A stretch of DNA of 64,000 nucleotides from Henningerozyma blattae CBS 6284 (taxonomy: Eukaryota > Ascomycota > Saccharomycetes > Saccharomycetales > Saccharomycetaceae), in assembly GCF_000315915.1 (NCBI RefSeq), contig NC_020189.1, positions 1-64,000 of the forward strand. The letters run 5' to 3'. Position 1 is the stretch's first letter, and each line of letters starts with the position of its first letter. Below are positions 48,863 to 60,400 of the stretch, in pieces. The notes below the pieces were generated by a model that was not told the origin of the DNA, did not search any database, and saw only the letters and a list, made by a program, of their open reading frames with translations. A program made the translations under genes and the position numbers.

Positions 48863-49977
48863 TTATTTTAATACACCATCGTGCCTCATAGTATTAAGTA
48901 CATTGGACACATACGTATACATAGATATAGAAACTGTACTAGATAATCCAATTTTCATCAACCTAGGTGCCCATCCTTTCCAAAACTTACCAATCCCTTC
49001 CTCTACAGCCAAACGGTAAGCACAATTCAAAGAATTCGTGTAATATTTCCATGCATACTTACTTTGCATTCTTGTCTTCATCACATCAATAGGTTGAGTA
49101 ATGGCAACCACTGAACTAGCCGATAAAAGACTTACCGCTACAGTTGTATAACTATCCATACGGCCTGTATTTTGATTGCTCAACAATTGACTCAATATTG
49201 TAAAACTAGTAAACAAAGTCACAGAGTTCCCTACTTGTCTAAAAATCGTTAAACCACACCCTTGATAAAATCCTCTGATTCCTTTTGTGGAATATAACTC
49301 TCTGATCCCTCCAAATAAACCATTCGATGGCGATTTTTCATATTGTAGAAATGAAATCTCATTCTGTGATAAGTTTGCTTTCTTATGAAATGTTTTTTTA
49401 TGAGCATGTTTAGATTTTATTTCTGTAAGGGCAAGCTTTTCATTAGGATGCTCTCTTCTATAAGATTGAATTAATGCATTTTCCATCATCAACATTTTAA
49501 CGTTTTCAAATGGAACTATACACAAACTTTCCATAAATCCTGTAATACCACCAGCAACAACAACTCGACTTCCCAAGATATTTTCTCCTTCCAACATTTC
49601 ATTAACTTTATCAAACACATAAAATCGTGTTCCTGTTTTCAATAGAATTCCCACATTTACCGATAAACAACCAGCAAAATAAGTCTTAAACTGATGTGAA
49701 CCCCCTTGAATATATTTGGGACAATCCTTAACATTTCTTTGAAGTTGAAATACTGATTTAAAAAATTCAAAAGGATATAGTAATGTTGTTTGCACGAGTG
49801 CGGCTACAGTTCCAGCAACAACTTGAGTGGAAACTGGATCTGTGTTCTGAAGATTTCATAAAATATATAGCAATATCAATTGCAAGATTTAGTTAGTTAA
49901 AAGTCAAAAAAAAAATTCATAGTTAAATTCAGGGAGTACTGATATCATACCCTTGATGTAGCGCTAGTTGGGAGCAT
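48863..49977 (-). CDS. MRX20: Mitochondrial carrier (YFR045W/MRX20-like), spliced
   Basis: Member of the mitochondrial carrier (SLC25) family in the inner membrane, nearest to the citrate/tricarboxylate carrier group. S. cerevisiae YFR045W has no firmly known substrate as far as I recall. Two exons: 49977-49951 (MLPTSATSR) and 49846-48863, together 336 residues. Without the first exon the frame has no ATG upstream of the first repeat, only GTG, and a TGA blocks further extension. The three repeats each carry PX(D/E)XX(K/R): PFEFFK, PFENVK, PIDVMK. Six membrane spans are expected. A longer basic loop (about residues 140-170, KSKHAHKKTFHKK) lies between repeats. S. cerevisiae YFR045W is also spliced. 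It is a YFR-track gene between the YGL-track genes ADE5,7 and SEC15. Confidence 0.88.
49847..49950 (-). other. Intron of the mitochondrial carrier gene (104 nt)
   Basis: Minus strand: 5' site GTATGA at 49950, branch-like AACTAAC at 49898-49892, and 3' site TTCAG ending at 49847. The join is in phase 0 and gives ...TSR-NTDPVSTQVVAGTVAAL..., a typical start of the first carrier repeat. Confidence 0.75.
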
Positions 49978-50762
49978 TGTCGTTTGTTTGACTACTTGCT
50001 ATTAATATTCGTTATACTCCCTTGGTTTAATTTTTACCTCTAAGAAACACGCTTCCGTAGAAATATACAATGAAAAACGCCAAACTGTTTCAAAAATGAA
50101 TCTTGCTTTTGAATCTTAATTTACATACTTAAAATTTCCCAATTTCCATAACACATCTATACCATAGATATATATGACCTTAATACTTATATTATTTTTA
50201 CAATAGTTAATTATTTATTCCCAGAATGCTAATATAGGGAAAATATCAAATTTATATTAAATCAAGCGTATGCTTTAATTTCTACAACCTTGTTTATTGT
50301 CTGAATTTCTACCTATATATATTTATGTTTTTTGCTTATTACCGTTTTACCTTGAAGTTAAACCTTTATACTATTATAAATTAATATTAATTTCACAAGA
50401 CTAAAAAGTGTTATATCAACTTAAGTAAATAACCATAGTTTATGTATTCAACTCAGTTTTCTATTAATTTCTTTAAATGTACAGACAATTATAAAATCTT
50501 TCCTCCTTTTTCATTTAAAAAGGAGTATAAATGGAATAGATTGTTCCATACTCCATTCGAATTTCTTCATTCTTTCTTTGACATTAATATTTTTCAAGAG
50601 TTTCCCAGAAATGTCTTTGGACGAGATTTTTATCTAAACTATTCTTTTATTCAGTGGACTATTAACTTGTATTATCTACTTACATTTTAATATATACATT
50701 TTTACTCGTATCCTAGATACTGAAAGGCCTAAATATTGTGAAAAGGTGTTCCAAAAATAATA

Positions 50763-50797
<35 letters not shown>

Positions 50798-51097
50798 CTC
50801 TATTAAACACACTCATGTATTTAAAAATCCAGCGTTAAATTTCTGTATTTAAATTGCTCATTTCTATTGGTAGATGCCCTGAGAATAGTATGGTTATTAC
50901 TGTTATCTTTAGATGTATTACGTTGTTTTCTCCATAACAACACTTACTGAGATCGTCTGAAAAAACCTCCTCGGATAACAAATTGTGTTGTTAGGAAAAA
51001 GGGTTTAAGAATTTTGAAATTTCAGTTAAACAAAAATTTAAGTTCTTATTTATACATTTACTTTAAACAAGAATCATTAAAAAATATATAAACAGAG
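49978..51097. other. Divergent carrier/SEC15 intergenic region
   Basis: 1.1 kb, very AT-rich. Contains a (TA)n tract at about 50770-50797. The 82-codon ORF at 50442-50690 has an ATG but is Phe/Tyr-rich and AT-driven, with no recognisable family. No tRNA or LTR seen. Confidence 0.5.
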
Positions 51098-53737
51098 ATG
51101 GATCAAGAAACCCAATATAAATTATCTCAAAATTTGCAAAAAGTACTATTATTATCTGCACCAACTACTGTGAATGCATTGGTGGAGAACGAAAAGAAGA
51201 TCAAAAATAAAGATTCACATAATATCTCAGAGAAGGCTGAATATCTTGGCGATGAAATTTTTGATTTAGATTCTCAATTATTTGATAAATGGGTACCCTT
51301 TTTAAGAACAGCTATAGAAAATGAACAATTACCGACTTTAATTGATGATCTATATACTTCTATTGATGAGAATTTCCAAGGATTAGAAACACAAATCATT
51401 CAAGAATCTCATATTAATGATAAACTAAAATCTTCTATTAGAGAAATTTCAAACGTTCAAGATATGATCACAAATACTCTAACTTCAGAGATCACAGGAA
51501 TTCAATCCCAATTATCAAAATCTACGACAGAAACAATCATAAAAAAACAAATTTTTGTTAATAATAAGAAAAGTTCATTGAAGATTTCAGAAGCTTCTAT
51601 TCTTATTAATAAGATTCTAAAAATCTTAGAATTGTCCAATAAATGCCAAGAATTGATAGAAGATGGGAAATTTTTTAAAGCATTACAAAATTTAGATAAT
51701 TTAGAAAAAATTTATTTACAAGAATTTAGAAGCTATGATTTCGACATTTTAAAACAAATTTATGATACAATTCCATTTTTAAAATTAACTATTAGAAATG
51801 AATGTATCAATATAATTAGAAATTCATTCAATTCAAATTTAGGAAAAAATTTACCGGAAGTTGGTAAAACAATCTTTAATATTTATGATAAAGAATTATT
51901 TAACGAATGGAAATCGACAAAAGAATCTATGAAATTACATAATTTTATGTTTAATTCACCAGTAGAAATTTCTTTAAGAAATCAGGATACATTATCAAAA
52001 TTGCAATTGGATAAATTTTTTAATTTAGATGAATTTCATGATTCGATTTTAATTTTTGAAAGCTTGAATGGAATGGATACTCTTTTGAATGAATTTTCAA
52101 ATGAATATAAATTTAGAAAAGATAAAATTATTCATCCGTTGATTTGGAAAAAATCACAGTCATCATCACAAAATATTAATCCAGGCGATATACTAAATGA
52201 TTCGTTTACACAGAAATTAAACATGGAATTCCTAAAAGATTATCTTTGGAAGATCCTAGGTTTCTTATTATATGATATCAATTTAAATCAATCAACAAAT
52301 TTTTCATTGGTTAACAATAATTATTCTACCACAAATGATTTCTGGCTAGGGATAGTGAGCAGATTACAACCGTATTTGAAGCATTTATGTTATAATATTA
52401 TAAAGAAAGAATCAGAAATAGAGGAATTTAAGGATTTTTTTTCAATGTATATTGCCATTTTAGAAAACTTTAAATTATCAACAGATTTATTATATTCATT
52501 ATTATTAAAAATATTCGAAAATTATTGTGTATTAACTATAAAATCATTTGGAAAAGAATTTATAAATCTACTGAAAGATGATGATTTTATGCCTCTTACA
52601 ATCAATGATAAAAAATTATATCAAAAAATTAAAAGAATCTGTTGGATGAAAGAAGAAGATGAACAATTAAATGGGAATCAAGAAGATGGTCAGTTGATGA
52701 TCAATTTCCCGTTTTCACCATTATATCCAATGACTTGTACATTATTGAGAAAAACATATACTAAATTGATATCTTTTGTCGATAATGCATATCGTCATGA
52801 ATTACATAAAGTTAATAATATATTGGTAAAGACCATTGATTCTATTTTAAATGATACAGTTAATAAACAAATCAGATCAAAATTAGATACTACTTCAAGA
52901 GAGGAACTTGCACAAATTTTAATAAATTTAGATTATTTCATAATAGCATCAACTGAGTTTAGCAATATCATGACAAAGGATAATATAATGCAAAATCCGG
53001 ATATTGAAATTAGATTATCCGCTATTAAAAATTTCACAACTTCTAGAGAATATGCAGAAGATAATTTAATTAAATTAATCGACACAAAGATTTCTGATAT
53101 TTTAGAAACTGTTTCATTAGATTGGGAAACCTCTGAGATTAGAAATTCTCCAGATTTTTCAATTGTGGATGTCGCTCAGTTTTTAGAGATGATGTTTGCA
53201 TCTACCTTAGTGAATTTACCCTACAGTGTTCAAACTTTATTAATTTTCAGAGAATTTGATTCTTTATCAAGTCAATTTTTACATATGCTTCTATATGAAA
53301 CACCCGATCAAATTTCTGAAGAAAGTGTTTTAAATTTTGAAGTAGACATTCAATTTTTAAAGTCAATTATTCCTAGAGTATTCCCAGGTGCAAATACCGT
53401 GAATAACACTGAAGAAGATCAATCACGTATGATTAATAACATTAAATCTTTGGAATCAACATTTATAGAACTAGACCAATGTATATCATTGTTAAAATCA
53501 AGTAACCCGCTGGATTATAGAGATCCACAAATGAGAATGAGAAAATATCCTCGTGTAAAACAAGAGTATGCTAGCTCCTTAATTAACAAAGTGAGAAGAA
53601 GTGAAATACTACATTCTGGCTCTAATACTCCTTCAGAGTCAATAAATTCTGCATCTAGGACGCCTGATGAAAATCAGAGCATATTTGACATGTCCTCTAA
53701 TAATAAAGCTATTGCAAATTTCTTTAACAGGAAATAG
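51098..53737 (+). CDS. SEC15: Exocyst subunit Sec15
   Basis: Exocyst component that binds the Rab GTPase Sec4 on secretory vesicles and links them to Sec10 and the rest of the tethering complex at sites of growth. The 879 residues compare with 910 in yeast. The N terminus has coiled-coil character (about 60-170, including LIDDLYTSIDENFQGLETQI). The remainder is the helical-bundle Sec15 fold, with LEKIYLQEFRSYDFDILKQI, then FPFSPLYPMTCTLLRKTYTK (family-typical) and VDVAQFLEMMFASTLVNLPY toward the end. The C-terminal ~60 residues are Ser/Asn-rich and less conserved. It is the YGL233W orthologue, next to TAN1 as in S. cerevisiae. Confidence 0.95.
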   Translation: MDQETQYKLSQNLQKVLLLSAPTTVNALVENEKKIKNKDSHNISEKAEYLGDEIFDLDSQLFDKWVPFLRTAIENEQLPTLIDDLYTSIDENFQGLETQIIQESHINDKLKSSIREISNVQDMITNTLTSEITGIQSQLSKSTTETIIKKQIFVNNKKSSLKISEASILINKILKILELSNKCQELIEDGKFFKALQNLDNLEKIYLQEFRSYDFDILKQIYDTIPFLKLTIRNECINIIRNSFNSNLGKNLPEVGKTIFNIYDKELFNEWKSTKESMKLHNFMFNSPVEISLRNQDTLSKLQLDKFFNLDEFHDSILIFESLNGMDTLLNEFSNEYKFRKDKIIHPLIWKKSQSSSQNINPGDILNDSFTQKLNMEFLKDYLWKILGFLLYDINLNQSTNFSLVNNNYSTTNDFWLGIVSRLQPYLKHLCYNIIKKESEIEEFKDFFSMYIAILENFKLSTDLLYSLLLKIFENYCVLTIKSFGKEFINLLKDDDFMPLTINDKKLYQKIKRICWMKEEDEQLNGNQEDGQLMINFPFSPLYPMTCTLLRKTYTKLISFVDNAYRHELHKVNNILVKTIDSILNDTVNKQIRSKLDTTSREELAQILINLDYFIIASTEFSNIMTKDNIMQNPDIEIRLSAIKNFTTSREYAEDNLIKLIDTKISDILETVSLDWETSEIRNSPDFSIVDVAQFLEMMFASTLVNLPYSVQTLLIFREFDSLSSQFLHMLLYETPDQISEESVLNFEVDIQFLKSIIPRVFPGANTVNNTEEDQSRMINNIKSLESTFIELDQCISLLKSSNPLDYRDPQMRMRKYPRVKQEYASSLINKVRRSEILHSGSNTPSESINSASRTPDENQSIFDMSSNNKAIANFFNRK

Positions 53738-54025
53738 TTCCTTATTTAGGTCTTATCGGTTGACATTTTTATATAATATTATTTAATGAATTTTAATGAA
53801 TAATAGAATTTTATACAACCCATTGAGATTTCTTAAATTTATATTGTGACACTATTTTATTTCTCTTTATCCGGTATAATTTTTATTGTAGAATTCGTTC
53901 GCACTAATGTTGTTAATCGATGAGCTTTAAAAATTTCAGTTATACAAAAAACACAAAAAAGAAAACATATTCAACATTTTTGTACAGCATAAAATGATAT
54001 CATATATTTGTATCATTGAAATATT

Positions 54026-54937
54026 ATGGGTGAAAAGAGAGCAAATCCCAAAAATGATGGGGGAAAAAATAAAAGGATGAAATATAGACTTGCTACTGGT
54101 ATGATAGATCCTGGGACTTCCGGAATATATGCTACTTGTGCTAGAAAAAAAGAACGGTTTGCAGTTCAAGAGTTGGGCTTATTATTTGAGGAAAAATTGC
54201 AGGAATACTATGAAAAAGAATTGACTGATCTTGCCAAGGAAGGTAAAATAGCTTCTGATCTTGATGAAGAAGAACCTGCGGAATTATCTATTGAGGAGCA
54301 AATTAAACAAGAGTTATCTGAAATTAAGAGGAGTAACTCAAAAACTAAAACCTTCGATAATAATGGTAGACAAAAGAAAGAAATTTTACAATTTATTGAT
54401 TTAAATTGTGAATGTGTTGTCTTCTGTAAAACAAGAAGACCAATTATTCCTGAAAAGTTCGTAAAAAGAATCATTGAAGAATTAGCTGATCCCTCAAATA
54501 TGGAAAAGCGTACTAGATATATTCAAAAATTAACACCCATTACAAATTCTTGCAATGCTTCTATGGACCAATTTATTAAATTACTTGAAATAGTATTAGA
54601 ACCTCATTTTCATTCAAAAGATGTTCATCAAGATTACAAGTTTGCTGTTGAAGTTACTAGGCGTAATTTTAACACAATGGAAAAGATCGATATGATTAAT
54701 CAAGTTGTCAGTCAAGTTAGTAAGTCAGAAAATCATAACCATACTGTTGATCTTAAAAACTATGATAAACTAATTCTTGTGGAATGTTTCAAGAGTAACA
54801 TTGGTGTGTCAGTTGTAGACGGTGATTATCTAAAAAAGTATAAAAAATATAACATTCAACAAATTTTTGAAGCAAAATTTAAGAAGAACGCTGAAGAAAA
54901 TGAAAAAGAGAACATGAGATCTGCCACAAAAGAATGA
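54026..54937 (+). CDS. TAN1: tRNA acetyltransferase adaptor Tan1 (THUMP domain)
   Basis: Needed with the acetyltransferase Kre33 to make N4-acetylcytidine at position 12 of tRNA-Leu and tRNA-Ser; Tan1 is the tRNA-binding adaptor. The 303 residues compare with 289 in yeast. It starts MGEKRANPKNDGGKNKRMK and continues with DPGTSGIYATCARKKERFAV. A variable acidic stretch (about 65-100) precedes the THUMP domain (about 140-270): KRTRYIQKLTPITNSCNA, then KFAVEVTRRNFNTMEKIDMI and HTVDLKNYDKLILVECFKSN. As I recall, the S. cerevisiae gene contains a short 5' intron; here the reading frame is continuous through that part, so the intron seems absent. Confidence 0.95.
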   Translation: MGEKRANPKNDGGKNKRMKYRLATGMIDPGTSGIYATCARKKERFAVQELGLLFEEKLQEYYEKELTDLAKEGKIASDLDEEEPAELSIEEQIKQELSEIKRSNSKTKTFDNNGRQKKEILQFIDLNCECVVFCKTRRPIIPEKFVKRIIEELADPSNMEKRTRYIQKLTPITNSCNASMDQFIKLLEIVLEPHFHSKDVHQDYKFAVEVTRRNFNTMEKIDMINQVVSQVSKSENHNHTVDLKNYDKLILVECFKSNIGVSVVDGDYLKKYKKYNIQQIFEAKFKKNAEENEKENMRSATKE

Positions 54938-55206
54938 TCCCCAGATTATTTCTTTTTAAATAGATCAAATTTATGAGAACTAATCCCTATAATGAAGTTA
55001 TCGCATTGTATAAAAGTAGTAATACCAGGACGCCAGTGAATCAATTATATACTGACTCTCTATAAACTATTCATATCAAAAAAATAAAAAAAATAATCAA
55101 TTTAAAGCTATATAAAACATTCTGTAATATATATATATATATGTATCAATTATTATTATTTTCTTTTTTTTTTTTTTTTCACTTAACAAAGTCGGTATAA
55201 TTACAA

Positions 55207-55764
55207 TTAAAATGCATATGCAGTTATCTTACTGAAATTCGCAGGAGCTTCCCATAATAACCAATCACTCTTGGTATTAGGAATTAATCCCATAGAGTTT
55301 AATTTGTGGATACCAATAAACATTAGAACAATTTGGAATAGAATATATAACCCTATTGGTGCAATTACCTGACTCTGAATATTGTCAACACCTAAAACTG
55401 GTTTAAATGCATTTCTAATACCAAAAATTGCTTTAATAGGCCCTGAGAGAAGCATTAGAGCAGTCATGATTGGAATTATTTGTAGTGATGTACCAGACAT
55501 ATAGGACATAATAGCATTCATTGGAATACTTTTTGCAGGTTGAAGAGCAATCTGCCAAGCTTTTGATACCAATAAAGAAGAGATATCTTCCTCACTAGCC
55601 TTACTATTATCCTTTTGTCCACTTTTCAAACTCCTATTATTTCTTGGAATCTCTTTAAAGCCTGGAGGAGAAGGCAAATTCGTACTTGTATTTATTTTTA
55701 ATTGTGAAATATATTTTTCATCTGTAAGGTCCACAGCCCATTGTTGAGGTTTGGAAGTCATCAT
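55207..55764 (-). CDS. EMC4: ER membrane complex subunit Emc4
   Basis: Subunit of the ER membrane protein complex, which inserts transmembrane segments into the ER membrane. The 185 residues are close to the ~190 of yeast Emc4. A soluble N terminus contains QWAVDLTD and a PSPPGF motif (around 34). A conserved helix LVSKAWQIALQPAKSIPMN follows, with membrane segments around 98-115 (SLQIIPIMTALMLLSGPIKA) and 135-155 (APIGLYILFQIVLMFIGIHK), then the family-typical KLNSMGLIPNTKSDWLLWE. A second in-frame ATG directly follows the first. It converges with TAN1, as YGL231C does with YGL232W. Confidence 0.94.
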   Translation of the reverse strand: MMTSKPQQWAVDLTDEKYISQLKINTSTNLPSPPGFKEIPRNNRSLKSGQKDNSKASEEDISSLLVSKAWQIALQPAKSIPMNAIMSYMSGTSLQIIPIMTALMLLSGPIKAIFGIRNAFKPVLGVDNIQSQVIAPIGLYILFQIVLMFIGIHKLNSMGLIPNTKSDWLLWEAPANFSKITAYAF

Positions 55765-56062
55765 GTGCTAATATTTTTTCTGAAATATGACTTAACTATT
55801 ATTAATATTGTTATTAAGGTTTTTTATTAAGATTTAATTTAACTTTGATTTTTCAAGCGTTCTCGAAAAGAGGCAAAACGGAATGATAAAAAGTACTAAA
55901 GCGTCACAAATTACATAGACAATAATAATAACTAAGGTAATAACCAAAATATTTACTAAGCATTAGATTCCTTTCAAACTATATAGGTTAACAAAATGGA
56001 AATAATAAAGATGAAGATAAAATTATGACCAATGTGCTATATAACAATTATGAACGGTGAAT

Positions 56063-56566
56063 TTATAGTGAAAGTAAATCTGAAAAGTACTCGTAAGGGA
56101 CCCAATCATCCGGTAATATATCTAAATAATTTTTTCTAGTATAGCTATTCAACGTTTCCTGGGTATATTGAGGAATAACCACAAAACCAAATACTAAATA
56201 AAGGAATAACTGAGCAATATTCATTGACAATAAAATTGTTAAGATTATTTTCATACTTGTACTTCTGATAATATGATCAATTGCTGCAGCGGTCTTTTCC
56301 CATTTTGTATTATGTTCAGGAAAATCATACTCAGATATATCTGACCTATTATCTCTAAATAATTCTTTCCACTCAATTGCACATTTAGTCTTAACGTTAA
56401 CCATATTTTTCTCTAAAACTTGATTTTTATCAAAATCAGAATCATATAAATCGCTACTGTAGTTTAGCCACGGTGTACGCATGCTAGGATTAACTAGGAC
56501 TTGCGAATGTGAAACAATATAGTTCGAATTTTCATTGCTTTGAATCTCTTGGTTCTGATTAGACAT
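56063..56566 (-). CDS. Small single-pass membrane protein, YGL230C-like
   Basis: 167 residues from the ATG at 56566; the frame extends 15 bp upstream only to a GTG. A hydrophilic N terminus of ~110 residues is followed by one hydrophobic segment (about 115-140, SMKIILTILLSMNIAQLFLY and LVFGFVVI), then a short tail with NYLDILPDDWVPYEYF. I do not recognise a domain. The position, same strand and just beyond EMC4 and before the SAP gene, matches S. cerevisiae YGL230C, a small uncharacterised membrane protein of similar size. The assignment is by gene order. Function unknown. Confidence 0.6.
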   Translation of the reverse strand: MSNQNQEIQSNENSNYIVSHSQVLVNPSMRTPWLNYSSDLYDSDFDKNQVLEKNMVNVKTKCAIEWKELFRDNRSDISEYDFPEHNTKWEKTAAAIDHIIRSTSMKIILTILLSMNIAQLFLYLVFGFVVIPQYTQETLNSYTRKNYLDILPDDWVPYEYFSDLLSL

Positions 56567-57461
56567 TTTAATTAAATTCACGAATGTGACCTTTTACCAC
56601 TTTTGTACAGTTAAAATTATTACTTTATTATCATTTTCAGTACAAAATATACAATACGTTTTATACTAATACATGATTGCTTCAATACCTCTAGTTTTAT
56701 TTTTTTTCATTTTCTGGTAATTATTAACAAATTTTAAGGGTAAAGCTTCTTATTTAAGATTATTTCCCCTTTCTTCCCTAATTTCTTTTGCTTCATTATA
56801 TTAAATTTGCCGCCCTTAATTCCAAAAAAATAATACAAAACAAAACGAAAAAAAACAAAGACCATAAAGTTTAGTCTAATAGCAAAATCTAGACGATACA
56901 TATAGATATACATATATTTACCATAATCTATCATTTTTTTAATTTAAAGGAAAAGATTGATTGAAGGATATATATATAATACTATTATAATATATGGCAG
57001 GTAAATCATTAGATTAAAAAAATTAATTAATATATATATATTATTTACAAATCAATAATCATTATAAAGAAAATCTATAATTATATGAATAAAAGAGTAA
57101 TAAAAATAAAAGTACAAAATAAATCTATCTTTGTTTTAAGAAAATTTCCAAAGTGAGTGAAATTTGGAATGAATGAAATAAGAATAGAAAAGTTGCTAAT
57201 AAAAGCTATTTGCAGTTAGTGTCTATGCACATAAAAGGCTACAAGATGAATAAGGGGGAAAAAATATAGTTCGTTGAAAATCGTTATATCTTAAAACAAA
57301 AATGTCATTATATTATTTTAAAATTTTCCTTAATGTGTAAGGGGGAGGAGATTTTAAATGAAAGAAAAAGCCGTCATAAAAAAAAACTTTGTAGTGAATA
57401 GTTAAGAATAGTAATAGTGAGATCAATTTATAAAGTCAAAAAAAAAAAATGCATATTAAGA
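56567..57461. other. Intergenic region between the SAP gene and the YGL230C-like gene
   Basis: 895 bp, extremely AT-rich with many A/T runs, holding the promoter of the small membrane protein gene and the 3' flank of the SAP gene. The 66-codon ORF at 56734-56934 is AT-driven and unsupported. Confidence 0.5.
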
Positions 57462-60400
57462 TTACAATTGAGTTTCATGCAGTAGTTTGTTACCAATCAT
57501 TTTATGTAAATTTAATTCTGTTGAAAATGATAATTCCTTCTCTTGAGTTTGATCATTCAAATTATTGCCAAGTATGTTATTATTACCATCGTCATCTGGT
57601 TGTGAAGAGTCTGTATTAGGATCGACCATCTGTGGTATGATATTACCATTTCCATCGTCAATAAAGGTGCCTCCACCTAATATCTTTGAATACATTATCC
57701 TTGTTTCATTTAAAATATTGTCCGTGTATGATTGCCAGATTTCTTCTTGTAATATATCGTTAATAGTCGGAGAAATTAGTTCCACTTTATATAACTTTGA
57801 AAATTTCACAACCTCTTCAGCAATTAAAACTAAGTGTCCCATATAACCCAAATTCATATTCGTTTTTTTGAAAAATTGATAGGAGTCTTTATAGCCTTTT
57901 AATATAAAATCATTAATAATCGAAAAATTACATTCTTCACTCAATGTATTATTTGGGACTTCAGATTTTACAGAATTGCTATTTTCATTAACATTAGGAA
58001 TAAATTTAAATGAGCCATTCAAATCAAATAAGGAATATACTAGGAATGAATTATAAGTGAAGTCCATTCTACCATTGAAAATTTGATGTATAATATCGAA
58101 TATTACATTGTGCCAAAAATTATTCCAAGGATTTGTTAGAAATGATTTAATAGATATGATAATAAACCTAGAATCATATAAACTGATTTTAAATAAATCC
58201 CCAATAGTTGAATTTTTCCTTAATTTTGAATTCTGGTTATCATTGATGTATGGAATTTCAAAGCTTTCATCAATATCATCATCTTTTATCAAATCCTCAT
58301 CGATATTTTCAATATTTTTAAGCTGCTCTTCGTCTAAATCACTAATGCCACTTATTCCATCATCATCTAAACTAAAGTTTTGTGCACTGCCATCATCATT
58401 AGTATTAGGTGTCATATTATCATTAATATCATTAGAAGATTCATTATCATTAAGTGAATTAAGTTTAGTATTGTCGACGTCAGATGCACAGGTGTATTCA
58501 TCTCTTGAAGTATTGCTTACCATTTGTTGTAAGCCTTCATCAAATGTAGTTATATTTAGCTTAGAAGTTGACTTAATCATACCATCTCCATCCCTTATAT
58601 CATCTAATGATAAGTTATTAATTGCTAGAAGTAAATCATCTGTATTAGTACAATGAACTTTATTATAATCCAATCGTATCTGCTTTAATATCTTTTTCCG
58701 GATAATATGTCTTACTTTAATAATTTTTTCAACTTTCTTCGAATTCATCAGTCCCATATTTGAACAATGTAATAGTTCAGCGATCAATTCAATAATTTTA
58801 AATTTTTCAAATCCCAGAGGTTTATAATCTTCATTCAATTGATTCTTTAAAATAATAGTAGATTTTGTGACACTGTCTATGTTATCATTTCTGATTAATG
58901 ATGTTAATTCTGGTAAAATAAGAGAAAATTTCTTTAACAAAAAGCCTAAGTAAATTGGATCCCTATTTGTTGGAGGATATGATTTTATAGTTGTATTCAA
59001 AAGATTAATTTGATCATAATCCGAATTATTTTTTCTAATCAATTCAATTACAATAGAAATAATAACGTTTAAAGAATTTCCTTTATAATATAGGATGATA
59101 TTAATAAATTTATCTATAGTATTTGGCAAAACCATTTGTCTTGTTAAAATATTCGGACCAATAGACATATCATCCAAGGGAGTGTTTGATGATATAGTAA
59201 TTAGTGCCTTAAGAAGATCACCAATTGAGTTTTGAATATCAGCCGAAAACTTTTTATTATCAAAAAATTTCAAACATTTTGGTATAAAATTCTGATTATA
59301 TAATAGATCAATAATACCTGTTGGGGTTTCAACTTTATCAGTGGAGATACATTTAATGAAAAAATCTATTAATGGAGAAATTTTAATAAATTTCAACAAA
59401 ATATTTGTAAAGTTTAAATTTAGCTTAATAAAATTGAGGTAAAATTCTTGATTGGTAAACAACAAATTTTGATTAATCTTTAAAAAGATAGAAATTAGTG
59501 GAGAATTGTTTTTATTATTATTAATATTAATAAAATTTAAAATTGACCAAACTTTTGCTAAATATTGACTATTTTTTACCACACTATCAGTTATTAGCCA
59601 AATATTTAAAGAAAAAATCTCCGATATTATGGTAGCTCTATTTAAATATTTAGGATATGGTGGCTCTTCAATTAATGACGAGATAGAAGAAGAAACAGAA
59701 GGTGAAATAGTATTGCTATTATTAGTTGTAATATCATCATTCTCATAGGTTGCATTATTATCATTCGAATTTGATATAGAATTTGGTTCTAAATCTGATA
59801 ATTTTAAATCTGAATTACTATAATTGTTATCATTAGGATTTATTTTGGAAGAATTGATTATTTCATCGTCTTGCAAAGAATTGGCGGTTAAGTCAACTGA
59901 AGCATGGGTGCTATCCTTTTCCTTGCTATCAGTTATATTATCACCATCAAGGGATGGATCATCATTTGCAGATTTATTGTTACGATTATTAGTTATACCA
60001 CTATCATTATTTTGATCTGCTGAGATATTTTTAATTGATACTAATAATTCTGTTAGCAAATAATCTATATTATTTATCATAGTTTTAGAGGTTTCATCAT
60101 AAAAAAAACCCAAACAAATGAAATCCAATAGTAGATTGTTTTGTCTATTTAATTCATTCAATAATTCCGGTTCGTTAAGTACATTATCTATAAACGAATG
60201 ATCAAGCTGTTGCAAATTAACAATAGAATCTATATGAGTTATCTCTATTGTTGATATGTCATTAGTATCGTTGGTGTCGTTGTTATCGTTATCATTATTA
60301 TCATTGGTTGTAGTAGTAGTATCGTTATTTTCATTAAAAGCATTATTACTATTATTATTATTATTACTGTTGTCATTGCTGATATTACCATTATCAGCAA

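Noticed and set aside
50442..50690. 82-codon ORF upstream of SEC15
   Set aside because: AT-driven Phe/Tyr/Asn-rich composition with no domain or conserved neighbour role.
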